DNA of 64,000 nt from Microbacterium limosum (GTDB lineage Bacteria; Actinomycetota; Actinomycetes; Actinomycetales; Microbacteriaceae). The translations under genes were made by a program, and so were the position numbers. The DNA lies in contig NZ_CP137080.1 in the NCBI RefSeq assembly GCF_036324365.1, positions 1,674,001 to 1,738,000 of the forward strand, given 5' to 3'. Below, piece after piece: positions 56,312-64,000 of this stretch (within the stretch, counting starts at the first letter, position 1; every line of letters begins with the position of its first letter). Under the pieces are notes generated by a model. It was not told where the DNA came from. It was given only the letters and a program-made list of their open reading frames with translations, and made no database searches.

Positions 56312-57039
56312 CAGCGCACCCGCCGATACGTGAGGTCGCGGATCTCTCGGCCGCGTTCGATGCCCTTGCGTTCGAAGGCCGTCATGACGCGTCCCTCGTA
56401 GCGCGGAGCCCAGTCGCCGTCGAAGGCCCGCTCGAGCCCCTCGGCGCGATCGAGCACCTCCCGCATCTGTCGTGCATAGTGCTCCCAGTCGGTCGCGAGG
56501 CGCAGGAGGCCGCCCTCGGCCAGCGCACGACGCGCGATCGGCGGGAAGTCGTCGTCGACCAGCCGTCGCTTGTTGTGCTTGGACTTGTGCCACGGGTCGG
56601 GGAAGAACACCCAGATCTCCTGCGCCGACGCCTCGGGCAGGTACGAGGCGAGCACCTCGGGCGCGTTGGCCTCGATCAGGCGCAGATTGCCCGCTCCGGC
56701 GCGCGCGGCATCCAGCATCGTGCGGGCGAGCCCGGCGCGGAAGACCTCCACGGCGAGGAAATCCTCGTGCGGGCGCTGCGCGGCGGCGTGCACGATCGCG
56801 TGCCCCTGGCCCGATCCGATCTCGACGACGAGCGGGGCTGCCCGACCGTACTCTTCCGCGGGGTGCAGGCGCGCCTCGGGGTGCACGGAGGTCGCCGCCT
56901 CGGAGCGCTCGACCTCGAGGAGATACCGCGGCGCGAACTCCTCCCAGGCGCGCTCCTGGCCGTCGGACATGCGACCGCTGCGCCGCACGAACGAGACGGG
57001 CCGCGTACGGAAGCGGGAATCGGGTGGGAGGTCCGTCAC
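56311..57039 (-). CDS. trmB: tRNA (guanine-N7-)-methyltransferase
   Basis: A 242-aa SAM enzyme that methylates G46 in the tRNA variable loop. Family blocks: VVEIGSGQGHAIVHAA (SAM motif I, about residue 73), FLAVEVFRAGLARTM, the diagnostic VFFPDPWHKSKHNKRRL, and LATDWEHYARQM near the C-terminus, with the final FERKGIERGREI. GTG 57039 lies 6 nt after a TACGCT -10 box (leaderless spacing); GTG 57042 would precede that point. The long open frame upstream is GC-rich filler. Confidence 0.94.
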   Translation of the reverse strand: MTDLPPDSRFRTRPVSFVRRSGRMSDGQERAWEEFAPRYLLEVERSEAATSVHPEARLHPAEEYGRAAPLVVEIGSGQGHAIVHAAAQRPHEDFLAVEVFRAGLARTMLDAARAGAGNLRLIEANAPEVLASYLPEASAQEIWVFFPDPWHKSKHNKRRLVDDDFPPIARRALAEGGLLRLATDWEHYARQMREVLDRAEGLERAFDGDWAPRYEGRVMTAFERKGIERGREIRDLTYRRVR

Positions 57040-57045
57040 CACACC

Positions 57046-57051
57046 AGCGTA
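57046..57051 (-). promoter_or_regulatory. -10 box (TACGCT) of trmB
   Basis: Minus-strand TACGCT is followed after 6 nt by GTG 57039, leaderless spacing. Confidence 0.45.
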
Positions 57052-57096
57052 CGGGGGCGCGGTCGGGTGAGCCGCCCGGGGGTGTATTGGGCGGGG

Positions 57097-57138
57097 GTGA
57101 CGGGCGGGGGGTGACGGGCGGGGGGTGACGGGCGGGCG
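57097..57138. repeat. 14-bp tandem repeat, three copies
   Basis: GTGACGGGCGGGGG is repeated at 57097, 57111 and 57125 (the last copy ends GCG instead of GGG). It lies between the divergent trmB and HNH promoters. Confidence 0.85.
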
Positions 57139-57219
57139 AGGCGCGGGGCGAAACTCGTCGGGGCGACCGGCGCGAACCCGCCCCGGGTGGATGCCGGGGG
57201 CGATGTCGGAGGCTGGTTC

Positions 57220-57244
57220 TATAGTTTCGAACATGCATTCGAAC
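57220..57244 (+). promoter_or_regulatory. HNH gene promoter with LexA-like box over the start codon
   Basis: A -10 box TATAGT (57220-57225) ends 7 nt before ATG 57233. Overlapping it is TCGAACATGCATTCGA (57227-57242), one base from the actinobacterial SOS box TCGAAC-N4-GTTCGA. A repressor bound there would cover both promoter and start codon of a leaderless mRNA. Confidence 0.6.
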
Positions 57245-58573
57245 CCAGTGCCGGCGTCCACCCCGTGGGGCGACGACGTGGATCTCGCGGCGCGGGAGCT
57301 CGCGGAACGCTACGTCGCGGCAAGGCGGGCCGAAGCGGTCGCGCAGGCCGCGGTGGCACGGGTGCTGGCGGAGGCGGCCGAACTGGCGGCGTCGCGGGTA
57401 GCGGCGCTGCCCCGAGCGTCGGCGAAAGACGCCGAATTGCCGGTGCGGGCGGTGGCTGCGGAGCTGGCGGTCGCGGCGCGGGAGCCCGACGGGGCGGTGC
57501 AACGCCAGATGGGCGAAGCGGCCGTGGTGGTGCGGGAGTTCCCGGCGGCGATGACCGCATGGGGTGAGGGACGGATCGGCGCCCGGCACGTGCGGGTGAT
57601 TACCGAACTCGGAACACCACTCGTGGACCCGGTCGCGCGGGGAGCGTTCGAGGCCGAAGCCGTACGGCAGGCCGAGCGCATGACGCCGCGCCGGTTACGG
57701 GCGGCCCTGGCGCCGATGGCGGAAGAGATGCAACCGGGGTCGCTGACAGAACGGCACCGGGCCGCCCGGGAACGACGAGGCGTATGGACGACCATGCTGG
57801 AGGACGGCATGGGATCCGTCACGATCGTGCAGCCGGCCGTGATCGTGGACGGGATCCACGACCGGCTCACCCAACAAGCCCGAGCGGTGAAGAACCTCGA
57901 CCCCACCGACACCCGCACCCTCGATCAGATCCGCGCCGACCTCGCCGCCGACATGCTCCTCACCTCCACCCCCAACGTCGAAACCGGGGAAGGACTGGCC
58001 GACGGATACGGCGGGCTCGGCGCGATCACCGCGATCGTCAACGTCACCGTCCCCGCCCTCGCCCTCGCCGGCGTCACCACCGAACCCGGAGAACTCGTCG
58101 GAAAGACACCCATCGACGCCGACACCGCCCGGGAACTGGCCGCACGGGCACCCGGATGGGACCGAATCCTCACCGACCCCATCACCGGAAGCGTCCTCGC
58201 CGTCGACCGATACACCCCCTCCGCCGAGATGAAACGGCACCTCCGCGCCCGCGACCGACACTGCCGCTTCCCCGGCTGCCGACAGCCCGCCCACCGATGC
58301 GACCTCGACCACTCGATCGACTACGCCCACGGCGGGAAAACCCACACCGGAAACCTCGCCCACCTGTGCCGAAGACACCACACCCTCAAAGGCGAAACAG
58401 CCTGGAAAGTCACCCAACACGGCGGCGGCGTCCTGCAATGGACCTCACCCGGCGGACTCACCTACACCGACCAACCACCCACACCACCACACGTACGATT
58501 CGTGGCCGGCGCGGAGCTCGACGACGGCGGGCATCCGGGAACGACGCGCACCGCGGAACCACCGCCGTTCTGA
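57233..58573 (+). CDS. DUF222/HNH endonuclease-domain protein (13E12 repeat family)
   Basis: A 446-aa protein. The N-terminal 300 residues are the helical DUF222 domain (Ala-rich, AREPDGAVQRQMGEAAVVVREFPAAMTAWGEGRIGARHVRVI). The C-terminal 100 residues hold an HNH nuclease with two Cys-x4-Cys-like and His motifs: CRFPGCRQPAHRCDLDHSIDYAHGG, then NLAHLCRRHHTLKG (about 344-390). This family is multi-copy in actinobacteria and in M. tuberculosis is DNA-damage inducible; its function is unsettled. Motifs are intact. It is flanked by tandem repeats and lies between divergent trmB and convergent DUF3097. Confidence 0.88.
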   Translation: MHSNPVPASTPWGDDVDLAARELAERYVAARRAEAVAQAAVARVLAEAAELAASRVAALPRASAKDAELPVRAVAAELAVAAREPDGAVQRQMGEAAVVVREFPAAMTAWGEGRIGARHVRVITELGTPLVDPVARGAFEAEAVRQAERMTPRRLRAALAPMAEEMQPGSLTERHRAARERRGVWTTMLEDGMGSVTIVQPAVIVDGIHDRLTQQARAVKNLDPTDTRTLDQIRADLAADMLLTSTPNVETGEGLADGYGGLGAITAIVNVTVPALALAGVTTEPGELVGKTPIDADTARELAARAPGWDRILTDPITGSVLAVDRYTPSAEMKRHLRARDRHCRFPGCRQPAHRCDLDHSIDYAHGGKTHTGNLAHLCRRHHTLKGETAWKVTQHGGGVLQWTSPGGLTYTDQPPTPPHVRFVAGAELDDGGHPGTTRTAEPPPF

Positions 58574-58646
58574 CGACGGACGCCGAGCGTGACGACGGAC
58601 GCCGAGCGTGACGACGAACGCCGAGTCTGACGACGAACGCCGTGCG
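58571..58646. repeat. 19-bp tandem repeat, four copies, starting at the HNH stop codon
   Basis: TGACGACGGACGCCGAGCG begins at 58571, 58590, 58609 and 58628. The first two copies are identical; the third and fourth differ by 2-3 bases. The TGA of copy one is the stop codon of the HNH gene. Confidence 0.9.
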
Positions 58647-58710
58647 TTCGCGAGAAAGGGCGCGGGTCCCGCGAGAGGCATGCGCGTTCTCGCGACGAGC
58701 GTGCAGGTCC

Positions 58711-59553
58711 TCAGGCGGTCACGAAGTCGATGAGCTCCTCGACGCGTCCGAGCAGGGCGGGCTCGAGATCGCGGAAGCTCGACACGCGGGAGAGTATGTG
58801 CTGCCACGCACGCGCCTTGTCGGCCTGCGTCTGCGCGGGCCATCCGAGGGCGCGGCACACGCCGGTCTTCCAGTCCTGGCCGCGAGGCACCTCGGGCCAG
58901 GCCGGGATCCCCAGCGCCGCGGGGCGCACGCACTGCCACACGTCGACGAACGGATGCCCGACGATGAGCGTGTGGGGGCCGTGCCGTCCGGCCGCCACCG
59001 ACCGCGCGACGCGCTCCTCCTTCGAGCCGGGAACCAGGTGATCGACGAGCACGCCGTACCGGCGCTCGGCGGTCGGCGGCTCGGCATCGAGAAGGTCGCC
59101 CAGCAGGTCCACCCCCTCGAGGTACTCGACGACGACGCCCTCGACACGGAGGTCGTCGCCCCACACCTTCTCCACGAGCTCGGCGTCATGCCTACCCTCC
59201 ACGAGGATGCGGCTCGGGCGTGCAACCCGGGCACGGGCATCCGCGACGGCGTACGAACCCGAGGCGGTGCGCCGCGGCGCGGAAGCGGCCGCCGTGCCCG
59301 CCTTCACGGGCGGGTCGAGCTGAACGAGCGCGCCCTCGAGGAGGAACCCCGGGCCGAGCGGGAAGAGGCGCCGCCGACCGAGCCGGTCCTCGAGTTCCAC
59401 GTGGCCGCCGCGCACGTCGGTCACGGCACCGCACCAGCCGTCGCCGGCGACCTCGAGCACCATGTCGCGCTCGACGGGCACCCGCGGCACCTTCTTCGCG
59501 TTGCGCTCCCGCCAGCCGGCCGCCAGCACATCCGTCCCGTATCGATCGTCCAC
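58711..59553 (-). CDS. DUF3097 protein
   Basis: A 280-aa cytoplasmic protein conserved across actinobacteria. It starts MDDRYGTDVLAAGWRERNAKKVP. The middle part has a TOPRIM-like arrangement with ILVEGRHDAELVEKVWGDDLR (Glu) and VLVDHLVPGSKEERVA (Asp), which may bind Mg2+ in a nuclease- or primase-like way. The last third is helical (DWKTGVCRALGW). Function is not known. It is convergent with the HNH gene and divergent from the TPM-domain gene. Confidence 0.82.
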   Translation of the reverse strand: MDDRYGTDVLAAGWRERNAKKVPRVPVERDMVLEVAGDGWCGAVTDVRGGHVELEDRLGRRRLFPLGPGFLLEGALVQLDPPVKAGTAAASAPRRTASGSYAVADARARVARPSRILVEGRHDAELVEKVWGDDLRVEGVVVEYLEGVDLLGDLLDAEPPTAERRYGVLVDHLVPGSKEERVARSVAAGRHGPHTLIVGHPFVDVWQCVRPAALGIPAWPEVPRGQDWKTGVCRALGWPAQTQADKARAWQHILSRVSSFRDLEPALLGRVEELIDFVTA

Positions 59554-59674
59554 GACACCTCCTGCGGCGGCTCAGCCTACGGACCGCGACCCCCCTCGGC
59601 GGCTCGGCACGCGCGCGCCCGCCGTTTCGCTTCCGGCGCACCGGCCCGTCCTATCGGGCATGCCCCGCCCTGCA

Positions 59675-59680
59675 TAGACT
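59675..59680 (+). promoter_or_regulatory. -10 box (TAGACT) of the TPM-domain gene
   Basis: TAGACT is 6 nt before GTG 59687, leaderless spacing, and probably drives the TPM-pspA run. Confidence 0.5.
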
Positions 59681-59686
59681 GGGGGC

Positions 59687-61759
59687 GTGGGGAGAACACG
59701 GTACCTCGCAGGTGTGAATGCGACGCGAAAGACCGGATCCCGCCGAGGGCGATGGGTCGCATCCGCCGTGCTCGCCATCCTGCTCTCCGTCATCGCCGCA
59801 CCCGCCCTGGCCACTCCCCCCGTGACCCTGGGTGTGGGGTACGTGCTCGACGAGGCGGGCGTGCTCAGCGCAGACGACGCGAACGCCGCGCAGGAACGCC
59901 TCGAGGCATTCCGCAGCGACACGGACCTCGACCTCTGGGTCGTCTTCGTCGACGAGTTCACCGAGCCCTCCTCCGCCGAGGAATGGGCCAACCAGGTCGC
60001 GACGCAGAACGGGCTAGGCCCCACCCAGTACCTCCTGGCCGTCGCGGTGGACACCCGCCAGTACTACATCTCGGCCGATTCCGCCGGGCCCGTATCGTTC
60101 GACGAGCTCGGCACGATCGAGCAGACGCTCGTGCAGCCGCGCCTCGCGGCATCCGACTGGGTCGGCGCCGTCGACGCGGCAGCCGACGGACTCGGCGACG
60201 CCGTCGGGGTCTCCTCGGGCACCGGGGATGCCGCGTCCGGCGGTTTCCCCGCGTGGACCGCGCTGCTCCTCCTCGCCGCCGTCGCGGCCGCCGTCGTCGT
60301 CTGGCTCGTCATCCGATCGCGGAAGAAGCAGCAGCACGGCGCCGTGACAGCGGGCCCGACCGGTTCGCAGCCCGCGATCTCCGACGAGGAGCTCGCGCAG
60401 AACGCCGCGCGTGCCCTGGTGGAGACCGACGACGCCATCCGCACCAGCGAAGAGGAGCTCGGGTTCGCCCGGGCTCAGTTCGGCGAGGAGGCGACGGCGG
60501 AGTTCGTCGCCACCCTCGCGGCGGCCAAGGCGTCGCTCACCGAGGCCTTCGCTCTGCAGCAGAAGCTGGATGACGGCATCCCCGACGCCGCCGGAGCGCA
60601 CCGCGCGTGGAACGAGCGCATCCTCGAACTGTGCCGCACGGCCAACGACGCCCTCGACGAGAAGGCGGCCGACTTCGACGCGCTGCGGGAGCTCGAGCAG
60701 AACGCCCCCGCCGCCCTCGCGCGCGTCGAGGAGCAACGACGCCAGGCCGCCGGCGCCGTCGACGGGGCCGACGCCGCGCTGGCCGATCTGGCCGCCCGCT
60801 ACGCGCCGGACGAATTCGCCGCCGTTCAGGGGAACACCGCACAGGCACGCACCCTGCTCGCCTTCGCCGCCGAGGAGCTGAACGAGGCGCAGCAGCGGAT
60901 CGCGGCAGGCGACGGCGGTGGCGCCGCCGTCGACATCCGGGCCGCCGAGGAAGCCGTCGCGCAGGCCGCACGACTCGAGGCCGCCGTCGACGCGGCGGCG
61001 GCCGAGCTCGGAAAGGCCGAGCGCGCCGCGGCCGACCTGCTCGCCGACCTCGAGGCGGACATGGCGGCGGCCGCCGCGCTGCCCGACGCCGACGGCGGAC
61101 TCGCCGCGACCGTCGCCTCCACGCGGGAGCGGGTCGACACCGCCCGCGCGCACCTGACCGCCGCCCCGACTCGCCCGCTCGCCGCCCTCGCCGCGCTCAC
61201 GGCCGCCAACACCGAGATCGATGCGCGCCTCGCCGCCGTTCGGGACGCGCAGGAGCAGACTCGCCGGGCGTCCCAGGCGCTGGGCCAGACGCTGGCGCAC
61301 GCGCGCGGGCAGATCGCCGCCGCCGAGGACTACGTCACGACCAGGCGCGGCGCGATCGGTGCCCCCGCGCGTACCCGCCTCGCCGAGGCCGGCGCCGCCG
61401 TCGCACGCGCGGAGAGCCTGCAGAGCACCGACCCCGCCCGCGCCCTCGAGGAGGCGCAGCGGGCCTCCCAGCTCGCGTCGCTCGCCATCCGCGACGCGCA
61501 GAACGATGTCGGATCCTTCGAACGCGACGGGGCTTCCGGCGGCGGCAGCTCCATGGGCGCCGTCCTCGGCGGCATCGTCCTCGGCTCCCTGCTCGGCGGC
61601 AACCGCTCCTCGGCGGGCGGCCTCGGGGGCATGCTGGGCGGCATGGGCGGCGGCGCGGGCTTCGGCGGCGGCTCCCGCGGTGGCCGCGGCGGAGGCTTCC
61701 GCGCCGGCAGCTTCGGCGGCGGCGGCACCCGCGGCCGCCGCGGCGGGGGCCGCTTCTAG
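59687..61759 (+). CDS. TPM-domain membrane protein with coiled-coil and Gly-rich tail
   Basis: A 690-aa protein. A signal sequence ending near ALATPP (about residue 45) is followed by an extracytoplasmic TPM domain (YVLDEAGVLSADDANAAQERLEAF, then DTRQYYISADSAGP). One transmembrane helix lies at about 185-210, then a long Ala/Glu-rich helical region (about 230-610) that should be cytoplasmic coiled coil, and a tail of Gly/Arg/Ser repeats (GGMLGGMGGGAGFGGGSRGG). TPM proteins assist photosystem repair in plants and envelope stress responses elsewhere. The next gene is pspA, 61 nt downstream, so a membrane-stress operon is likely. GTG 59714 is an alternative start. Confidence 0.85.
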   Translation: MGRTRYLAGVNATRKTGSRRGRWVASAVLAILLSVIAAPALATPPVTLGVGYVLDEAGVLSADDANAAQERLEAFRSDTDLDLWVVFVDEFTEPSSAEEWANQVATQNGLGPTQYLLAVAVDTRQYYISADSAGPVSFDELGTIEQTLVQPRLAASDWVGAVDAAADGLGDAVGVSSGTGDAASGGFPAWTALLLLAAVAAAVVVWLVIRSRKKQQHGAVTAGPTGSQPAISDEELAQNAARALVETDDAIRTSEEELGFARAQFGEEATAEFVATLAAAKASLTEAFALQQKLDDGIPDAAGAHRAWNERILELCRTANDALDEKAADFDALRELEQNAPAALARVEEQRRQAAGAVDGADAALADLAARYAPDEFAAVQGNTAQARTLLAFAAEELNEAQQRIAAGDGGGAAVDIRAAEEAVAQAARLEAAVDAAAAELGKAERAAADLLADLEADMAAAAALPDADGGLAATVASTRERVDTARAHLTAAPTRPLAALAALTAANTEIDARLAAVRDAQEQTRRASQALGQTLAHARGQIAAAEDYVTTRRGAIGAPARTRLAEAGAAVARAESLQSTDPARALEEAQRASQLASLAIRDAQNDVGSFERDGASGGGSSMGAVLGGIVLGSLLGGNRSSAGGLGGMLGGMGGGAGFGGGSRGGRGGGFRAGSFGGGGTRGRRGGGRF

Positions 61760-61820
61760 AACCCGAGGGCGCCGCACCCGCGGCATCCCACCACCCGTCC
61801 ACCCAGGAAAGGAAACCGAT

Positions 61821-62558
61821 ATGGCAAAGCAGTCCATCTTCGGCCGCATCTCGACGCTCGTGAAGGCGAACATCAACGCGCTGATCGATCAGGCCGAGGA
61901 CCCGCAGAAGATGCTCGATCAGCTGGTGCGCGACTACACCAACAACATCGCCGACGCGGAGGCCGCGATCGCCGAGACGATCGGCAATCTTCGCCTGCTG
62001 GAGCGCGACCACCAGGAGGACGTGCAGGCCGCGACCGAGTGGGGCAACAAGGCCCTCGCCGCGAGCCGCAAGGCGGACGAGCTGCGCACGTCGGGACACA
62101 CCGCGGATGCCGACAAGTTCGACAACCTCGCCAAGATCGCCCTGCAGCGTCAGATCAGCGAGGAGAACGAGGCCCGCGCCGCCGAGCCGCAGATCGCGGC
62201 TCAGTCCGAGGTCGTCGCCAAGCTGAAGGACGGCCTCAATGGAATGAAGCAGAAGCTCGAGGAACTCAAGTCCAAGCGCAGCGAACTGCTCGCGCGCGCC
62301 AAGGTCGCCGAGGCGCAGACCAAGGTGCACGACGCGGTCAAGTCGATCGACGTGCTCGACCCCACGAGCGAACTCGGCCGCTTCGAGGACAAGGTCCGCC
62401 GCCAGGAGGCCCTCGCACAGGGCAAGGCCGAGCTCGCCGCCTCGAGCATCGACGCCCAGTTCGAGAGCCTCGAAGACATCGGCACCCTCACCGAGGTCGA
62501 GGCGCGCCTCGCCGCGCTGAAGTCCGGCGGGTCCTCGCCGCAGGCGATCGACTCCTGA
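61821..62558 (+). CDS. pspA: PspA/IM30 family phage-shock protein
   Basis: A 245-aa ESCRT-III-like membrane-stabilising protein. The amphipathic N-terminal helix MAKQSIFGRISTLVKANINALID binds lipid. The rest is almost entirely alpha-helical coiled coil with DPQKMLDQLVRDY and a C-terminal AIDSQFESL-like segment (SIDAQFESLEDIGTLTEVEARLAAL). A strong AGGAAAGGA ribosome site precedes ATG 61821. Likely works at the inner face of the membrane with the TPM-domain protein encoded upstream. Confidence 0.94.
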   Translation: MAKQSIFGRISTLVKANINALIDQAEDPQKMLDQLVRDYTNNIADAEAAIAETIGNLRLLERDHQEDVQAATEWGNKALAASRKADELRTSGHTADADKFDNLAKIALQRQISEENEARAAEPQIAAQSEVVAKLKDGLNGMKQKLEELKSKRSELLARAKVAEAQTKVHDAVKSIDVLDPTSELGRFEDKVRRQEALAQGKAELAASSIDAQFESLEDIGTLTEVEARLAALKSGGSSPQAIDS

Positions 62559-62611
62559 CATCCCGGGGCGCTCGCCGGATATTTCGGCGGGCGTCCCCGA
62601 CGGAGGTTCGC

Positions 62612-63415
62612 ATGACCGATTTCGTGGTGGTCCCGCAGTGGCAGGGGTCCGCGTCCTCACGCGCGATGCGTCTCATCGACGGCGCCCTCGCCATCGCGGG
62701 TGACCTGCCGCGCGGCGCAACGACGATCGTCGCCGCCCCCGAGGAGGCGGGCGATGCGCTGGGCACCGGCATCCGGCGCCTGAGCGCGCTCCGGGCCGCG
62801 GCCCGCGCCCACGCCGAGGCGGCGCGCCCCGCGACGGGCCGGGTCGTCACGATCGGAGGAGACGCAGGGGTCGGGACGGTCGCCGCCCTGCACGGCGCCG
62901 GCGAGGGCTCGGCGGTGCTCTGGCTGTCTGCGCAGCCGAGCCTGCACGACGTCGCATCGAGCCCCACGGGCGCCTACGCGTCGATGGCCGCGCGCGCCCT
63001 CGTCGATCCGGCGATTCCGCCGCTGGATGCGTCGGCCGTGCTCCCGGCGACGCACGTCGTGATCGCGGGCGCACGCGATGCCACCCCCGCCGAGATCGCG
63101 TCCGCCGACACGCTCGGCGTCACGCTGCTTCCGACCGTGGAGATCGAGCCGATCATCACGGCGCTCTCCGCGGCCCGCCCCTCGTCTCTGCACATCCACG
63201 TGGGCGTGGACGTGCTCGATCCGGCGGCGATCGCGGGCGTCACCGACCCCGTGCCGTTCGGACCGGACACGGCGGCCCTGATCGGCGCGATCCGCGCCGC
63301 GCGCGACGCCGCCCCCGCGGGGTCGGCGTCGCTGACGGGATTCTCCCCCGCCACACCCGACGCGGCGGCGGATGACATGGGAACACTGTTGCGCATCATC
63401 GGGGCCCTGGCCTGA
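62612..63415 (+). CDS. Arginase-fold protein lacking most metal ligands
   Basis: A 267-aa member of the arginase/deacetylase fold by overall pattern. It has a central GGDAGVGTVAAL where arginases have GGDHS, LWLSAQPSLHD in place of WIDAHAD, and SLHIHVGVDVLDPAAIAGV in place of HVSxDxDxxDP. Only one Asp of the last motif and a few structural residues remain, so at least four metal ligands are replaced and catalysis by a Mn2+ pair is unlikely. It starts 53 nt after pspA with GGAGG 7 nt before ATG 62612. Non-catalytic or repurposed role inferred. Confidence 0.75.
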   Translation: MTDFVVVPQWQGSASSRAMRLIDGALAIAGDLPRGATTIVAAPEEAGDALGTGIRRLSALRAAARAHAEAARPATGRVVTIGGDAGVGTVAALHGAGEGSAVLWLSAQPSLHDVASSPTGAYASMAARALVDPAIPPLDASAVLPATHVVIAGARDATPAEIASADTLGVTLLPTVEIEPIITALSAARPSSLHIHVGVDVLDPAAIAGVTDPVPFGPDTAALIGAIRAARDAAPAGSASLTGFSPATPDAAADDMGTLLRIIGALA

Positions 63416-63891
63416 TGCCCGCCGAGCCCCCGCCCGGATGGCGCGAGCGCGCCGACGCGGCGGTGCGCCGTGGACGGGCCATCGACCGCGTCATCCCCGC
63501 CTTCCTGCTGGATTCCCCTCTCAGCGCGATCGGATACGCGTGGGGAACGCTCGTCGGGCTGGTCTGGGGATCGCTGTGGAGCACGGGCCGGGTCGAGCGG
63601 CGCGACGGGCTCTGGGTGTTCCGCGGCATGCCCGAGTGGACGTTCGCCCGCGGGGGCGCCTGCGTCGGCCGCTGCTTCCTCACCGGCTCGCGGCGCATCC
63701 CCGCCTCGCTCGTGCGACACGAGTCCATGCACCGCCGTCAGTGGCGACGGTACGGAGCGCTCATGCCGCTGCTGTATCTGGCCGCCGGACGCGATCCGCT
63801 GCGCAACCGCTTCGAGATCGAGGCGGGCCTGGAGGATGGCGGCTACGTGCCGCGGCGACGGCGGGCTTCCCGGCCCGTCAGCGAGCGGTGA
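63415..63891 (+). CDS. Small protein with HExxH motif, unknown function
   Basis: A 158-aa protein whose ATG overlaps the arginase-fold stop by one base (TGATG). I do not recognise a named family. After an Arg-rich N-terminus and a weakly hydrophobic segment (AIGYAWGTLVGLVWGSLW, about residues 37-54), it has LVRHESMHRRQWRRYG (about 101-116), a possible zinc site HESMH, followed by a helix and an acidic FEIEAGLED that could supply a third ligand. The C-terminus is basic. It could be a small membrane-associated metalloprotease. Confidence 0.6.
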   Translation: MPAEPPPGWRERADAAVRRGRAIDRVIPAFLLDSPLSAIGYAWGTLVGLVWGSLWSTGRVERRDGLWVFRGMPEWTFARGGACVGRCFLTGSRRIPASLVRHESMHRRQWRRYGALMPLLYLAAGRDPLRNRFEIEAGLEDGGYVPRRRRASRPVSER

Positions 63892-64000
63892 GGATGCCGA
63901 ACCGCTCGGGCGTGTGAATCGACCACGGCGAGACGCCCAGGCGCTCGACCAGGTGGTCGACGATGTCGGCGGTGCCGAGGTAACCACCCAGGAGGTGGAT
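63878..64000 (-). CDS. C-terminal end of an unrecognised minus-strand gene
   Basis: The last 40 codons of a gene whose start lies beyond the window, ending at a TGA at 63878-63880 and overlapping the convergent upstream gene by 14 bp. The peptide contains LGGYLGTADIVDHLVERLG and ends PERFGILTAR. The frame has no stop over its visible length and uses GC-rich third positions like real genes here, but the family cannot be named. Confidence 0.55.
   Translation of the reverse strand: MHLLGGYLGTADIVDHLVERLGVSPWSIHTPERFGILTAR

Noticed and set aside
57060..57261. N-terminal extension of trmB to 316 residues
   Set aside because: The added residues are Pro/Arg-rich, come from the 14-bp repeat region and overlap the HNH promoter; GTG 57039 follows a -10 box at leaderless distance.

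Overview
The window is high-GC actinobacterial DNA whose gene order and protein families point to the Microbacteriaceae, most likely Microbacterium. Grounds: the run prmC-sua5-wecA-atpI-atpBEFHAGDC, a Rho with a long Ala/Arg/Asn-rich N-terminal extension, DUF5684 and DUF3097 proteins, a DUF222/HNH (13E12-type) gene, a DUF559 gene, and many genes whose start codon lies 6-8 nt after a TAnnnT -10 box (leaderless pattern). No rRNA and no CRISPR were seen; there is one tRNA.

Layout. 1-13.5 kb: end of a YcnI/DUF1775 copper-type surface protein, a second-copy-looking MurE-like ligase, dxr (MEP isoprenoid pathway), an FKBP lipoprotein, plsC, OsmC, asparaginase, an orphan EssC/FtsK-like ATPase next to a PP2C phosphatase, an aldo/keto reductase, a DUF5684 membrane protein and yaaA. 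13.5-23.8 kb: the full F1Fo ATP synthase operon on the minus strand, preceded by wecA, sua5 and prmC and closed by a 16-bp perfect terminator stem. 23.8-30 kb: cysK-cysE plus a miscellaneous block (membrane proteins, YtcJ-like amidohydrolase, DUF559 nuclease-fold protein) lying between prmC and prfA. 30-42.6 kb: prfA, rho, the threonine/lysine genes thrB-thrC-hom-lysA, a DUF2993 protein, argS, a transglutaminase and an SGNH hydrolase.

42.67-51.2 kb is a decayed genomic island entered through tRNA-Arg(CCG). A tyrosine-recombinase gene starts at the tRNA terminator and is split by an IS110-family element. Beyond it lie a complete type I restriction-modification operon (hsdM-hsdS-hsdR, all with 4-bp overlaps), the first 27 or so codons of a fourth restriction gene, and a short-chain dehydrogenase fragment at the far edge. 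The 292-nt leader of the IS110 transposase contains ordered matches to both the insertion site and the element's own ends, which is the layout expected for a bridge (seeker) RNA. This is the most interesting signal in the window.

51.2-64 kb: a regulator/sensor cluster (one LuxR-type regulator, one histidine kinase, one kinase-like protein without recognisable catalytic boxes, one GAF histidine kinase), a degenerate CPBP protease, trmB, a DUF222/HNH gene with a LexA-like box over its start codon and tandem repeats on both sides, DUF3097, a TPM-domain protein, PspA, an arginase-fold protein lacking most metal ligands, a small HExxH protein, and the end of an unrecognised minus-strand gene.
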